A DNA stretch of 64,000 nucleotides. Source: Allium sativum. Lineage: Eukaryota > Streptophyta > Magnoliopsida > Asparagales > Amaryllidaceae. Below the pieces are notes generated by a model. It was given only the letters and a program-made list of their open reading frames with translations. It ran no database searches and had not been told where the DNA came from. A program made the position numbers and the translations under genes. Shown here piece by piece: positions 1 to 9,667 of the stretch; the stretch's first letter is position 1; every line of letters starts with the position of its first letter. The stretch covers positions 815,626,686 to 815,690,685 of the forward strand of contig CM060920.1 in assembly GCA_030737875.1 (NCBI GenBank), written 5' to 3'.

Positions 1-751
1 GTAAGAACTGTCTTCGACTGCAATGAGGCATTCAGCATCTTCAGCCCCTGCCATGAGTTTGAACTTTATATATAAACACCATGATCAGTAACGACTAACG
101 CACAAAATAAAAAACACTAGAAACCTGCTTAATGTCTAGCTCCACATGTTTCTCCTCAAGCGAACCAATGTCCTTGACACCAAACTTACTAAGCATAGTA
201 ATGCTTGATATAGTGGACATAGGCATAATAAGCAGATCATCCATAACCGTGTAGGTTACCACTCCTTTAACGAACCCAGTGCCAAAACTTTCAGCTAACC
301 TAGTAGCTGTAGCTCCCACAAATGTCATCTCAGCACGCATTTTACACAGACAATTAGGACATCTGCTCTCGTATTTGTCAGTTACATAATTTCCGCAATT
401 GGAGGTACTGCATCTATAATACTTCCTGACGTGCGCTTCTGTGCTGTTTTCAACCTCAGCAAGTAAAAGAGTAGTGTTTTTGGCAATAGTTTTCGGACTT
501 AGAAGGGAGCTTTTGTTCTGGTATGGAATAAGGTAGGATTCATCTAGTGATTCGACACTTTTGTAGAGGTTTCCAATGCTACCAACCATGGATTCATTAC
601 TGATGACAAGTTTGACGATTGTTCCTAGAGGCAATGCAAGTAAACTGAAGAGGAAGTCCACTACTTCTTTGCCTACTTCTGCAAACAGAACCTTGTTTGC
701 TTTTGTGTCTATGAGTAGTTTGAGATTGAAGGTGGTGCTGTTTGAAGCCAT
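1..751 (-). CDS. DUF674 family protein, 5' part (exon 1 and start of exon 2), off the left edge
   Basis: The first exon reads from an ATG at 751 down to 125 (209 codons). The N-terminus (FNLKLLIDTKANKVLFAEVG, then a PLGTIVKLVIS segment near residue 41) is the usual opening of plant DUF674 proteins. A cysteine cluster at residues 114, 119, 131, 134 and 136 (CSTSNC...CPNC) matches the zinc-ribbon-like part of the family. Read without splicing, the frame ends after nine unrelated residues at a stop at 95-97. A splice from CAG|GTTTCT (donor at 124-123) to GGCAG|GGG (exon 2 starts at 47) instead continues in frame into GLKMLNASLQSKTVLT, which is typical of the family, and stays open to position 1. 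I therefore read a spliced gene cut by the window edge rather than a complete 218-residue protein. The function of DUF674 is unknown; the family is plant-specific and often tandemly duplicated. No frameshift or internal stop is visible in exon 1. Confidence 0.85.
48..124 (-). other. Predicted intron of the DUF674 gene
   Basis: This 77-nt AT-rich segment starts with GT after CAG and ends with GGCAG. Splicing it out keeps the frame and joins two stretches that both look like DUF674. The length is near the lower limit of plant introns but acceptable. Confidence 0.7.
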
Positions 752-1738
752 TCTATTCCACTTTCATCCTTTTTCTTCTATTTTTGTCACGCCTTTTGAT
801 CTTATTTTTATGAGGCTTTGTTTTGGCTCTAGAATTTGGCTGATGAATCTCTCGTCATCTGGAAATTTTTCATTCACCCTAAAATGGATTTAGAGGGTCA
901 CGTAGGCAGTTGACACGAGATAAGATACATGAAGCAGCTGTCCCCTCCTTTTTTAACTTTTCAAGCTTTTGTCATGTCAGAGCGACTTTGGTGGAATCTA
1001 TACAAAAGATTTGTAATGACGTGGAAAGATGTGTTCTAACATTCCAGTAGGTTGTTCATCTCAGTTTTAATGGGACGAACAAACTCACTCTCCTACCATT
1101 TTCAATAATAGGTCAATTGCCCTTGTCCAAATGGCGAAATCATGGTGACTGACCCTCAATAATACTAGTAAACCGAACCGTTAGATTGAATGATTTTTTT
1201 TTTTATTTAAAAAGCTAGTTTTTCTATTCATGTTAATTAAAATTTAAAAAATAATGTAATATAGAATAATTAAAAATTAAAAATTATAAAAAAGATAAAA
1301 GTGGAGAAAACTAAATGAATTATACCAGTGAAAATTAAGTAAATTAAATTGAAGAGATTTAAAGAGACATGTTATAGACCTATTCCATTTATTTATTTTT
1401 GCTTCGGAAAAGTTAATTTTAGTCAAACTACAGTAAACAAACCCCCTTAAAGGTCGGTTTGATAGAAAAGATATCTGACTTTTAAAGATTCGAATAAATT
1501 AATGAATGTCCCCCCTTCCTCCGCTGTGACGATCCTCGTAGACTCGGTTGGTTGGGGATTAACTTTTAATTCGCATAGCAACGTAATAAGTATCATCGGT
1601 TGAGCCTTTCATCGCATCAAAAAAGACGTGTGCTTTAAGAATGTTAGCACATGGAAAAGTACTAATACAAAAGACAAGTATGTCCGAATTGAACATTCAA
1701 CTGGGAACGAATACTAAAAGAATTCTGTAAAACTATCG
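752..1738. other. Intergenic DNA upstream of the DUF674 gene
   Basis: This should hold the 5' UTR and promoter of the minus-strand gene. The first 150 bases beside the ATG are purine-rich on the gene strand, as plant leaders often are. I found no convincing TATA box. From about 1190 the sequence is very AT-rich with T and A runs. No coding signal or recognisable repeat was seen. Confidence 0.5.
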
Positions 1739-3304
1739 TGTAACGACCCAGATCATTTTAACCATTTTGTTTGAACATTTAATTTGGTTTTAAAAGTTAA
1801 TTTGAGAATATAAAAGGATATCTATTTATTTATTTCAAAAAGTTTGAACGTATAATTTATATTAATTATAAACGAGCTCGTAACATCGCGCTAGTTAAAA
1901 TATTATATTTTGAAATTCTTTTGAATATACAAAATCTAATATAAGCCGGAATTCTTTGAAATAAGAATCATCCGAATCTATTTGATTATAATTTTCTAAT
2001 GAAAAAGAAAAAATCAAGATTTTATATTGTTGATTATGAGTTATGTCCAAATCAATTTTTTCATAAAGTCGCTATGGAATTGTTTATAAACCATAACGAT
2101 TTATTTAATTAATAAATAGGGTTTTAAATAAATTAAATGTCGTTATAACCTGAAACTTTACAAAAATGGTTTCTGAATAGTTATATATGCTATTGGAATA
2201 TAATGGAAGTTAACAGACTTTTAAAATTTTAGTTTAATGTTGATTTGGCAGAAATAATAATTTTTATTATTTTAATCGAGATAAAATAGTCAACTCTGAA
2301 ACAATCACGGATTTCAACGAAATCAGTTTCATTGGATCCGTAATATTAAATTATTATACGAAAATGAATTTCGTGGTGATCCGAAATCGTATGTGACCTC
2401 GGTAGCCATAGAGGCGCAGCTAGTTTGTGTAGTGATTAATTAAATAAATTTAATTTGGTTGGATGGAATTTGTGTATAACTTGAGCTAACAATCGAATTA
2501 AGACATGAGACCAGTTTCATTGATTTCGTATTGATGTTTAGAGTTAGAATATGCATATTGTTCGTTATTTTTGGAGCCTAGGTAATTTGGTGTCCAAAAA
2601 CCATCGTTTTACGTGTAAAATATCGTTCGGGAGGACAATCTCGGAATGCAACGAAACTTATGCCATTGGATCCGTATTATAAGTTATTATAGGAATTCGA
2701 TTTTCTTACCGATCGAACTTACCATTTTGATCGTGTAAATTAGAAAAACTTAGATTTTTATGTAATCGTTCATTCGATTTAATATGAACCTAAAGAATAA
2801 CCAATTTTCAAACCATTTCAGATTTCAACGAAACTAATTTTATTAAATCCGTAGTAATTAACTATAAGTTTTCAAGTTTCAAGTCAACTGGATTTATTTT
2901 ATGAGCGTGCGCAATTTAAACGCGTATCAATCCACCTTGTGAAGTTAAAAAGGAAAATTTACAAACGATCTCGGAATTTAATGAAACCGGTTCCATCGGG
3001 TCCAGAATATTTAATTATGCTAGGATTTCAATTTTCATCACAATTGGAGGTCATACGAGGTAGTTTTTGCGTGAAGCTTAGGGCGTAAGTTTCGTTAATA
3101 TCTATATATATACAACAACTGAAACCCTAAATCTGTGTCAACAACACATCGCGTGGTCAAAGGGTGAATTGCGCCTCCACTTACAAAATCAACGGCTTAT
3201 ATAGTTCGAATCTCTTCTTCCCAAATCACAAAATGCGTTGCTTTAATCCAAAAGTTCCCAACTACAAAATCATTAAGCTCGTCTAGATCTTTATCGTCAA
3301 CTGT
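1739..3304 (+). repeat. U3-like portion of an old long LTR, cut by element 1
   Basis: It begins TGTAACGACCC, a typical start of plant Ty3/gypsy LTRs. A motif of about 45 bp, with cores like CAACGAAACT and CATTGGATCCGTA, recurs near 2307, 2641, 2819 and 2972. The same motif recurs in the U3 of element 2 near 31488, 31655 and 31830 on the other strand. Near 3107 there is TATATATATAC followed by a leader-like stretch. The block stops at 3304, where element 1 is inserted, so it is probably the left part of a larger LTR that resumes at 12730. No coding capacity was seen. The LTR identity is inferred from the start motif and the shared repeats. Confidence 0.5.
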
Positions 3305-3573
3305 TGTAACACCTCGTAATTTTATAACACATTAAAATGATAAACTACGGAATACTTAATAAAATATTGGGAATTAAGTAAAACAGACTGCGTCAATGCG
3401 TTTTGCTCGGAATTTTTCTTAAGATAGACTCTGAGTTTGCGTGAAACTGACATCGTATGAATAAGTTATTAAGTCTAAAAGTTTTGATACACTTAAGAGA
3501 ATTATATATATACAAACAAATCAAATATTCAAAAAGAAAAATCAAAACAGCGAAGCGGAAGCCTCAGAAGTGG

Positions 3574-3670
3574 AATCGACCGATTCTGGAGGTCAACCCG
3601 AGACCCTACTGGGTCGACCCACGCACTTTGGGTTCGACCCCGGGTTCGACACCCAAAGGGGGGTCGACCC
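3574..3670 (+). promoter_or_regulatory. GTCGAC-rich cluster upstream of the LTR TATA box (element 1, 5' LTR)
   Basis: Five or more copies of GGGTCGACCC-like motifs (several self-complementary) lie 70-165 bp upstream of the TATA box in otherwise AT-rich DNA. The 3' LTR has the same cluster at about 9935-10010. An equivalent GTCGAC cluster lies upstream of the TATA box of element 3. A role as enhancer or factor-binding site is inferred. Confidence 0.5.
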
Positions 3671-3737
3671 CCATACGGATCTGGGCAGATTCCCAATTCT
3701 GAACATGGACTGAATTCTTGGTTCGTTGGCTTTAGGC

Positions 3738-3746
3738 TATAAATAG
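3738..3746 (+). promoter_or_regulatory. TATA box of the element 1 5' LTR
   Basis: TATAAATAG followed by GACCCCATTTCTCTTG is a standard plant core promoter. It lies 434 bp into the LTR, so U3 would be short and R-U5 long. The 3' LTR keeps it at 10083-10091. Confidence 0.7.
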
Positions 3747-6029
3747 GACCCCATTTCTCTTGTTTTTACACACCAAAAATAATAGAGAACTAGATGCTGC
3801 CTCTACCTTGATTAAAATAACCTATTCTTCTTCAACAACTAGAATTATACGAATTCAGAGATCTGTTCTGCAATACCTGCAATCAAATTCCATGTTTTTT
3901 AGATCTAGTCACAGTGAGTCTATGTTATTTTTAGATCTAAATACTTAAAAGTTATTTTGACATGTTTATGAATTGGACCTAAGCCTGTGACTAATGGAAT
4001 CATATCAGATCTCTCATAACCTGTGTATCTAAGTTATTTTGACATAACTATGAATTGGATCTAAGTCTATGCCTATTTATCATGTCAGATATGCCATAGT
4101 TTGTAGATCTAATTCACTGTTTAGATCTCATCATGCCTATTTATGATGTCCATATTATATTAGAATCGGTTCTATTATCACATGTTCATCAGATCTGCTC
4201 CTATATGCATATCTTGTCATTATGCCCAATTTTGTCACTATATGCATATTAGCGTCAAGCCTACTTTTACCATCATATGTCAATCATGTTATTATGTTTA
4301 TTTATGTTTTCTTCCCTTCTTCTTTTCACTTTTTATTTTATAGCCAGGATACCTTCGAGCCTAGTACCGTTGAAATACGCGAACGTACGATATTGGGAAC
4401 GATGGGAATAATTAATTTGGGGCATAATTCATATTGTAAAAAGTGATTGGGAACATTGGGCATAATTTGTACCTTGAGCCAAGACTTGGGATTTGGGGCA
4501 TAATTTATATGTTGATCTAAATCTTAATTGGGGCATAACCTGTATTTGGAAATTTGGGCATAACTTAAATTAAATACATGATTATGGATTTGGGGGATAA
4601 ATCAAATTGTGATTTAGATCTTAATTTGGAGCATATTGTACATGATGAATATGACTTGGAAAAGGGGCATGAAAACCTATACTGAAATAAGGATTACGTT
4701 AAATAGTGAAAATGCCTAGATTTACAGTAAGTAGAAACTGTAGCCGCGCTTGGACACGAGGTTAGATTACACTTGTGGTAAAAGTCTGTCCGGATCCGAC
4801 TGGCATATCCAGCGACCACAAGTGGTGAATCTAATGTGAGGGGTCTAAGTGCATAAACACGAAACGTGCTAAGACACGAGGTTAAGCCCGACTTGTGGAA
4901 GAAGTCTTCCTGGACCCAACCGGCATTATCCAGCATCCACGAGTTGTAGGCTTAATGTGGGAGGTCTAGCGCATTGTAACCATAAATGAATGAATGGTAA
5001 TGAACTGGTAATACTTAACCTGTTTGGATCCATAAGGATTTTATGATCCCGTTAACTTGAGTAGGGGTTAAGTAAACTTGTTTGAATCAGTGGGAGGGTT
5101 AAGTAAACCTTGTGGCGGTGGGTAATATTTATATATATAGGCCCACAAACTTAACCTATTTTATACGTTGGGGTTATGCAACTTTGTTAAGTAAACTTGC
5201 TTGGATCAGTGGGGGTTAAGTAAATCTTGTGGCGGTGGGGTAATATTTACATATATAGGCCCAACAACTTAACATGTTAGACTGTTAGGCATAACCTGTT
5301 GAAATCCTAGTAGAAGGGATGCAAGCCTAGGGGGAGCTTGTATCGTCTTGTGTGTGGAATCCGTTTCAGTCAGTAAACCATATAGGTCTACCATCTTATA
5401 CTTGTTAGGAATCATCTTGTTCTTATGATAGTAGTATTGGTGCAGAGAAAAGTGTTAGGGAATCGCTATTTGTTATATTATGTTTATGTTGTTTACCTTG
5501 TCATACCTTCCTTATATGTTATATCTCTCTTGCCCAGTTTATATGCCTGTCATGATGCTTTTACTTATTTATATGCTAAAAGTAACTAGGCTCGCCAGAA
5601 TTTATGTCTGACCCATTTTGTTTTCCCTTCTTTCTCTTCTGTCCCTCCAAGGTTCTCAGGGTGAGAATACTCAAGCTTGATCAGGATTCTTCTTTCCTCC
5701 TGCTTGGAGCTGCTTAGATATACTGCTTGATTTCATATCTTCTCTACTACGGCTATGATTTGGGGATTATGCTCTTTTTTATGTTTATTGTACTTTGATG
5801 ATTTTAGTACAAGACAGAAGCTCTAAAATGATGTACTGGGTTTTATGCATTTCAGACTTATGATGTAACTATGTTTTGAACCTTAATGTTTTCTATTTAA
5901 ATAAATTTTTAAATTTCGTTGTTATTTATATCTATCTTGTAATATTTCTGTTTCTGTTTACCTATAACGCTTCATGAAACTTAATGCATTCTCTTAATAA
6001 GTGAATTAACGGACGTGGAGTGTTACACT

Positions 6030-6041
6030 TGGTATCAGAGC
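6030..6041 (+). other. Primer binding site (tRNA-Met) of element 1
   Basis: TGGTATCAGAGC starts two bases after the LTR end TGTTACA. It is complementary to the 3' end of initiator tRNA-Met, the usual primer of plant Ty3/gypsy and Ty1/copia elements. Confidence 0.9.
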
Positions 6042-6203
6042 TGAAGGTTACCAGATCGAATAAAAGATTTTGAAAATTATTTTCACAAAGGTTTTAAAAG
6101 AAAGCATTTCAAAAGAAAAGTTTGTTTTGAAAATCCTTCCCCTAAAGCCATATGTAATATCTTTTGATTCTCTGTTTGAATCCGTTTTCCTTTTCTTTTC
6201 AGC

Positions 6204-7150
6204 ATGTCTGGAGAGCCTAATACTCCTGAGGGAGTTACGATACCAGGCTGGTTTTGTAGGTATCTAGAGGCCATGGCATCTGCCGGTGGTCCAACAGACG
6301 TTCCTCCCTCAGCTGCACCCACTATTCCTCATCCTCACCCTCCGCGAGAAGACAATTTCTCTAAGATCTGCAAAGATTTCTGTGCTATGGGTGGAAAGTC
6401 ATTCCGAGGAACCAAAACTTTCATAGAGACAAGGAATTGTCTTAAAGAGACGGAGGATTTGTTTGGAATTTTTGAAGTTGACGATTATAGGAAGATTCAG
6501 TTATTCGTTTGGCTGCTGAAAGATGAGGCTTCATTCTGGTGGGAAGTGACGCAAGCAGACCGTGTAGTAGAGACTTGGGATGATTTCCGGCAAAGGTTTG
6601 AAATGAAGTTTCTTTCTCAAGCTGAGAAAAGTATGCAAATGGAAAGATTTCTGGCACTCAAGCAAGGAGGCATGACTGTCAAAGATTATGTTAACAAGTT
6701 CAATCAACTGGTGAGGTTTGGGTTGGAGCTAGTAGATACCCCGCATAAGAAAGCTTTGCGGTTTGTTAGAGGATTGAATGAATCCCTCTATGGGTTGGTT
6801 GTGTCTCATATTCCGATGGGTGCAACTTTTGAGAAGCTCGTTGATATGGTGTTAATGCATGAGGAAGATAATGTGAAAAGAAAGAGGCTAAGGTTGAGGA
6901 AACACAAAAGAAGGGAGGAAAGAACGACAAAGCTCGAGATAAAAGGAAAAATTTTAATTGTGGATGTGTGGGTCATGTAAGCAAAGATTGCAGAAAAAGG
7001 AAGAATGCTTGTTTCCATTGTGGAGAGGTCGGACATCTTATTAAGGATTGCCCGAAAAAGCAAGGACAAGGCCAAGGGGAAGGATCTTCTGGAGAGCAAG
7101 TGCATGCTCTTGTGGTTAGTGCATCAGATAGAGGTAGGAAAGCTTTCGTG
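6204..7150 (+). pseudogene. gag of element 1, frameshifted
   Basis: The ATG at 6204 opens a Ty3/gypsy gag with the retrotransposon gag core (WLLKDEASFWWEV near residue 110, then FEMKFLSQAEK and DYVNKFNQLVRFG). It is clearly homologous to the gag of element 3. A one-base shift near 6880 moves the frame. The correct continuation (KEAKVEETQKKGG...) leads to two zinc knuckles. The first has lost its leading cysteine (NFNCGCVGHVSKDC); the second, CFHCGEVGHLIKDC, is intact. Gag would have formed the virus-like particle and bound element RNA. No functional protein is expected. Confidence 0.88.
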
Positions 7151-7420
7151 GAAAGTTTGATTTCTCTTTCCAACCATTCTGTTAGAACTCTTTTTTTTAT
7201 TCTGGCGCTTCACATTCTTTTTTATCTGACTTTGTGGTTAAGTCTTTGCACCTTAGTACTAGTATGGTTTTGAATCTCGTAGTTGTCTCAAGCCCCATTG
7301 ATGGTACGACTCATTTGTCTATGATTTGTTGGGGTTTGAGAATATTTTTGTTAGGAGTCAAGTTTGAGTGCGATGCATATTTTGCTTCATGGGCTATGGT
7401 TTGATTCTAGGGATAGGTTA
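7150..7420 (+). pseudogene. Aspartic protease of element 1, active-site aspartate lost
   Basis: After the zinc knuckles the frame reads VRTLFFYSGASHSF, where the family motif is FDSGASHSFI. The catalytic aspartate codon is now TAT within a run of T, with one extra codon. Homology to the element 3 protease continues to about 7400 (THLSMIC, then CDAYF). The protease would have cut the polyprotein; this copy cannot. Confidence 0.75.
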
Positions 7421-7734
7421 GCTAGCCATGTATGGTTCCATTCTGGATTGTGAGAGGAGGGTCGCTAGACTTTTGACTTGCCATGGGAGGACTCTCGAGA
7501 TTTCTTGTGACCCTAAGGGGTTTGTCATGCTTAGTTTCTTAGACTCTCTTGATGCATCTATCAATGATCTATGATATGTACCAATAGGCTGTGAGTAACC
7601 TGATGTTTTTGAGGAGGTTCGGGGCTTACCTCCGAGATGAGAGATTGATTTCCATATATACTTGGTGGATAATGCAAAGCTAGTTGCATTGCCTGTGAGC
7701 CATATGGCTCTAAGAGAAAGGAGGGAGCTCAGCA

Positions 7735-8345
7735 AGCAAGTATGAGAGCTACTTGAGAAGGGGTTTATTAGGCGAAGCATATTTGAATGAGGTGCTCCGG
7801 TAGTATTCTTAACTAAGGCGGATGGTTCACTTCGCTTATGTGTGTATTATAGGGAGTTGAATAAACTCACTAAGAAGAATATGCACCCACTTCCGAGGAT
7901 AGATGATATGCTTGACCGGCTTGTTGGTGCATCTGTTTTCTCTTTGTTAGACTTGGCCACGGGGTTTCATCAGTTGAAGGTGGCCGAGGACAGTATAGAC
8001 AAGACTGCCTTTAGAACTCCGGATGATTTCTTCGAGTGGCTCGTCATGCCTTTTGGGTTGACTAATGCACCCACCTATTTTGTTAATCTGATGAGTAGGG
8101 AGTTCTGGGAGTTTCTGAATAAGTTCGTTGTGATTTTTGTTGATGGCATTTTGATTTTCTATAAGAGCGAGGAAGAACATGCCCGACATTTAAGGGAGGT
8201 TTTTGAAAATTCTCCGACCGCATCAGCTAAAGGCACAATTCTCCAAATGTCATTTTTGGAGAAAGGAAGTGAGATTTCTAGAGCATGTGGTCTCTAAGGA
8301 TGGGATGGCAGTAGATCCCGCGAAAGTAATTACAGTTCAGGGGAA
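7735..8345 (+). pseudogene. Reverse transcriptase of element 1, broken catalytic site
   Basis: RT motifs appear in order: LLEKGFIRRS, then an in-frame TGA where a tryptophan is expected, VVFLTKADGSLRLCVYYREL, PLPRIDDMLDRL, LLDLATGFHQLKV, MPFGLTNAPTYF, and FVDGILIF where the family has FVDDILI. The change of the second catalytic aspartate to glycine would abolish polymerase activity. The frame ends at 8297, but HVVSKDGMAVDPAK continues in another frame to about 8335. After that the thumb and connection are deleted. Confidence 0.88.
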
Positions 8346-8396
8346 AGGGTAGTATGTTACGATGACAAACATCTGAGAGTTCACGAGAAGAAATAA

Positions 8397-8570
8397 CCTA
8401 CCCATGTTTTGGAATTGGCTGCTATAGTATCCGCGCTTAAGACTTAGCGGCGGTATCTGCTTAGAGAGAGGTTCGAGTTATACACGGACCATAAGTCACA
8501 CAAGTTCCCGTTCTTACAGAAGGATCTCAAATTGAGACATCGGAGGTAGGCTTCTACTTGGGCCTGAGAT
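8397..8570 (+). pseudogene. RNase H fragment of element 1
   Basis: PTHVLELAAIVSALKT, a stop, then RRYLLRERFELYTDHKSHKF and LQKDLKLRHRR can be read in one frame with TAG, TAG and TGA interruptions. This is the Ty3/gypsy RNase H, including the TDH that contributes a metal-binding aspartate. Only the second half remains, and it is followed by a deletion that removed the integrase zinc finger and core. Confidence 0.72.
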
Positions 8571-8613
8571 GATTAGAGTAACTTCGAAAAAAATTGATCT
8601 TATCCGCTGACGC

Positions 8614-9095
8614 ATGAAGACAGCTCAGGATAGGAAGAATTCCTACACAGATAAGAGAAGGACCCATACTGAGTTTGAGGTGGGAGATATGGTTTTCATT
8701 AAGGTATCACCATTAAGGAATGTGGTTCGCTTTGGATCTGTGTGGAAATTGGCACCAAGATTTGTAGGGCCATTTCCCATAACAGAAAGGATTGGTCACA
8801 TGGCTTATCAGTTAAAGCTGCCAGAGAAATTAGTGGATGTTCATTTGCAGAAATGTTTGCACGATACAACAGAAGTAGTTGAGCCAAGTATGGTTGAGGA
8901 AGTAGAAGTGGAACTAGAGGCAACAATTAGACGAGTTCCTACCCATATTCATGGATCAGAGGTTAATAAGCTACGCGACCGAGAGGTCGAGTTGATGAAA
9001 GTTCAGCAGGGAGATAACCAAGAAGGTATAACTTAGGAGACTGAAGACAAGATTTGGGTTTCGTACCCTATTCTTTTCAAGGGAATGTTCTTAAC
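8614..9095 (+). pseudogene. Integrase C-terminus (GPY/F module) and chromodomain remnant of element 1
   Basis: The frame gives the integrase tail (FEVGDMVFIKVSPL, then RFVGPFPITERIGHMAYQL), which is the GPY/F module. It is followed by VNKLRDREVELMKVQQGDNQ, which resembles the Tekay-type chromodomain. Where the conserved tryptophan of the chromodomain is expected there is a TAG stop at 9034-9036; the tail ETEDK...SYPILF is readable after it. Chromodomains direct integration to marked chromatin. The catalytic core is absent because of the deletion upstream, so the ATG at 8614 is only the first in-frame methionine. Confidence 0.8.
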
Positions 9096-9667
9096 TTCCC
9101 TTCCAAAAGCTTTTATTCGTACTTGCTTCTATCATTTAGGTATATCCTATCGATCGAATCTTCGACCTTTAGGTAGGAATCCTATGGATTTAAACATGTG
9201 TTTAAGATATGTTACGTTTGATGGATGCAAGTGTTTGCTAGTGGTTTCTCGTGGATGCATATACATGCACATTAGGCACTAGATTGGCTCAATCACTCTC
9301 ATACTGCATATGGATGCATGTGCATATTTTTTTGGATGGAAATGGTTGTATCATCATAGGGATGTTGCATTTGGATGAATGATTGTGCACACATATAGAA
9401 CTTATATGTTGTAATAGGATTTTTTGCATACATGTTGGATTCATGGCACTAACATACCATGCATTAAGGAGGTCGACAGAATCAGTAGACCGCCTGATCT
9501 TTCGCAGTAGTATAGGGACATATACACACACCTTTGCATATGTTCATATAAGCATTAGAAATCTTTTAAGGACAATGAATGTCTGTGATTGGTGGATGAG
9601 TATGTGGATGTGGATGTTTGGATATACATTCTTCTTAACTTGGAGATTTCGGGGACGAAATCCCTTA
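9096..9667 (+). other. 3' non-coding part and purine-tract region of element 1
   Basis: No domain is seen. The stretch around 9160-9270 matches the equivalent region of element 3 (reverse strand, about 47735-47835). The signature TTTCGGGGACGAAATCCCTT at about 9646-9665 precedes the 3' LTR, as in many plant Ty3/gypsy elements, but the purine tract itself has decayed (AAGTATAGG). Confidence 0.6.

Larger units (their letters stand above)
3305..6027 (+). repeat. 5' LTR of element 1 (about 2.7 kb)
   Basis: The segment from 3317 matches 9680 onward, and the end matches 12729. It contains a cluster of GTCGACC motifs, a TATA box at 3738 and several copies of TTGGGGCATAA between 4410 and 4630. Two similar segments near 5055-5140 and 5180-5270 each read like GGTTAAGTAAA...TTGTGGCGGTGG. 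Relative to the 3' LTR it lacks 408 bp at 5387/5388. Confidence 0.88.
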
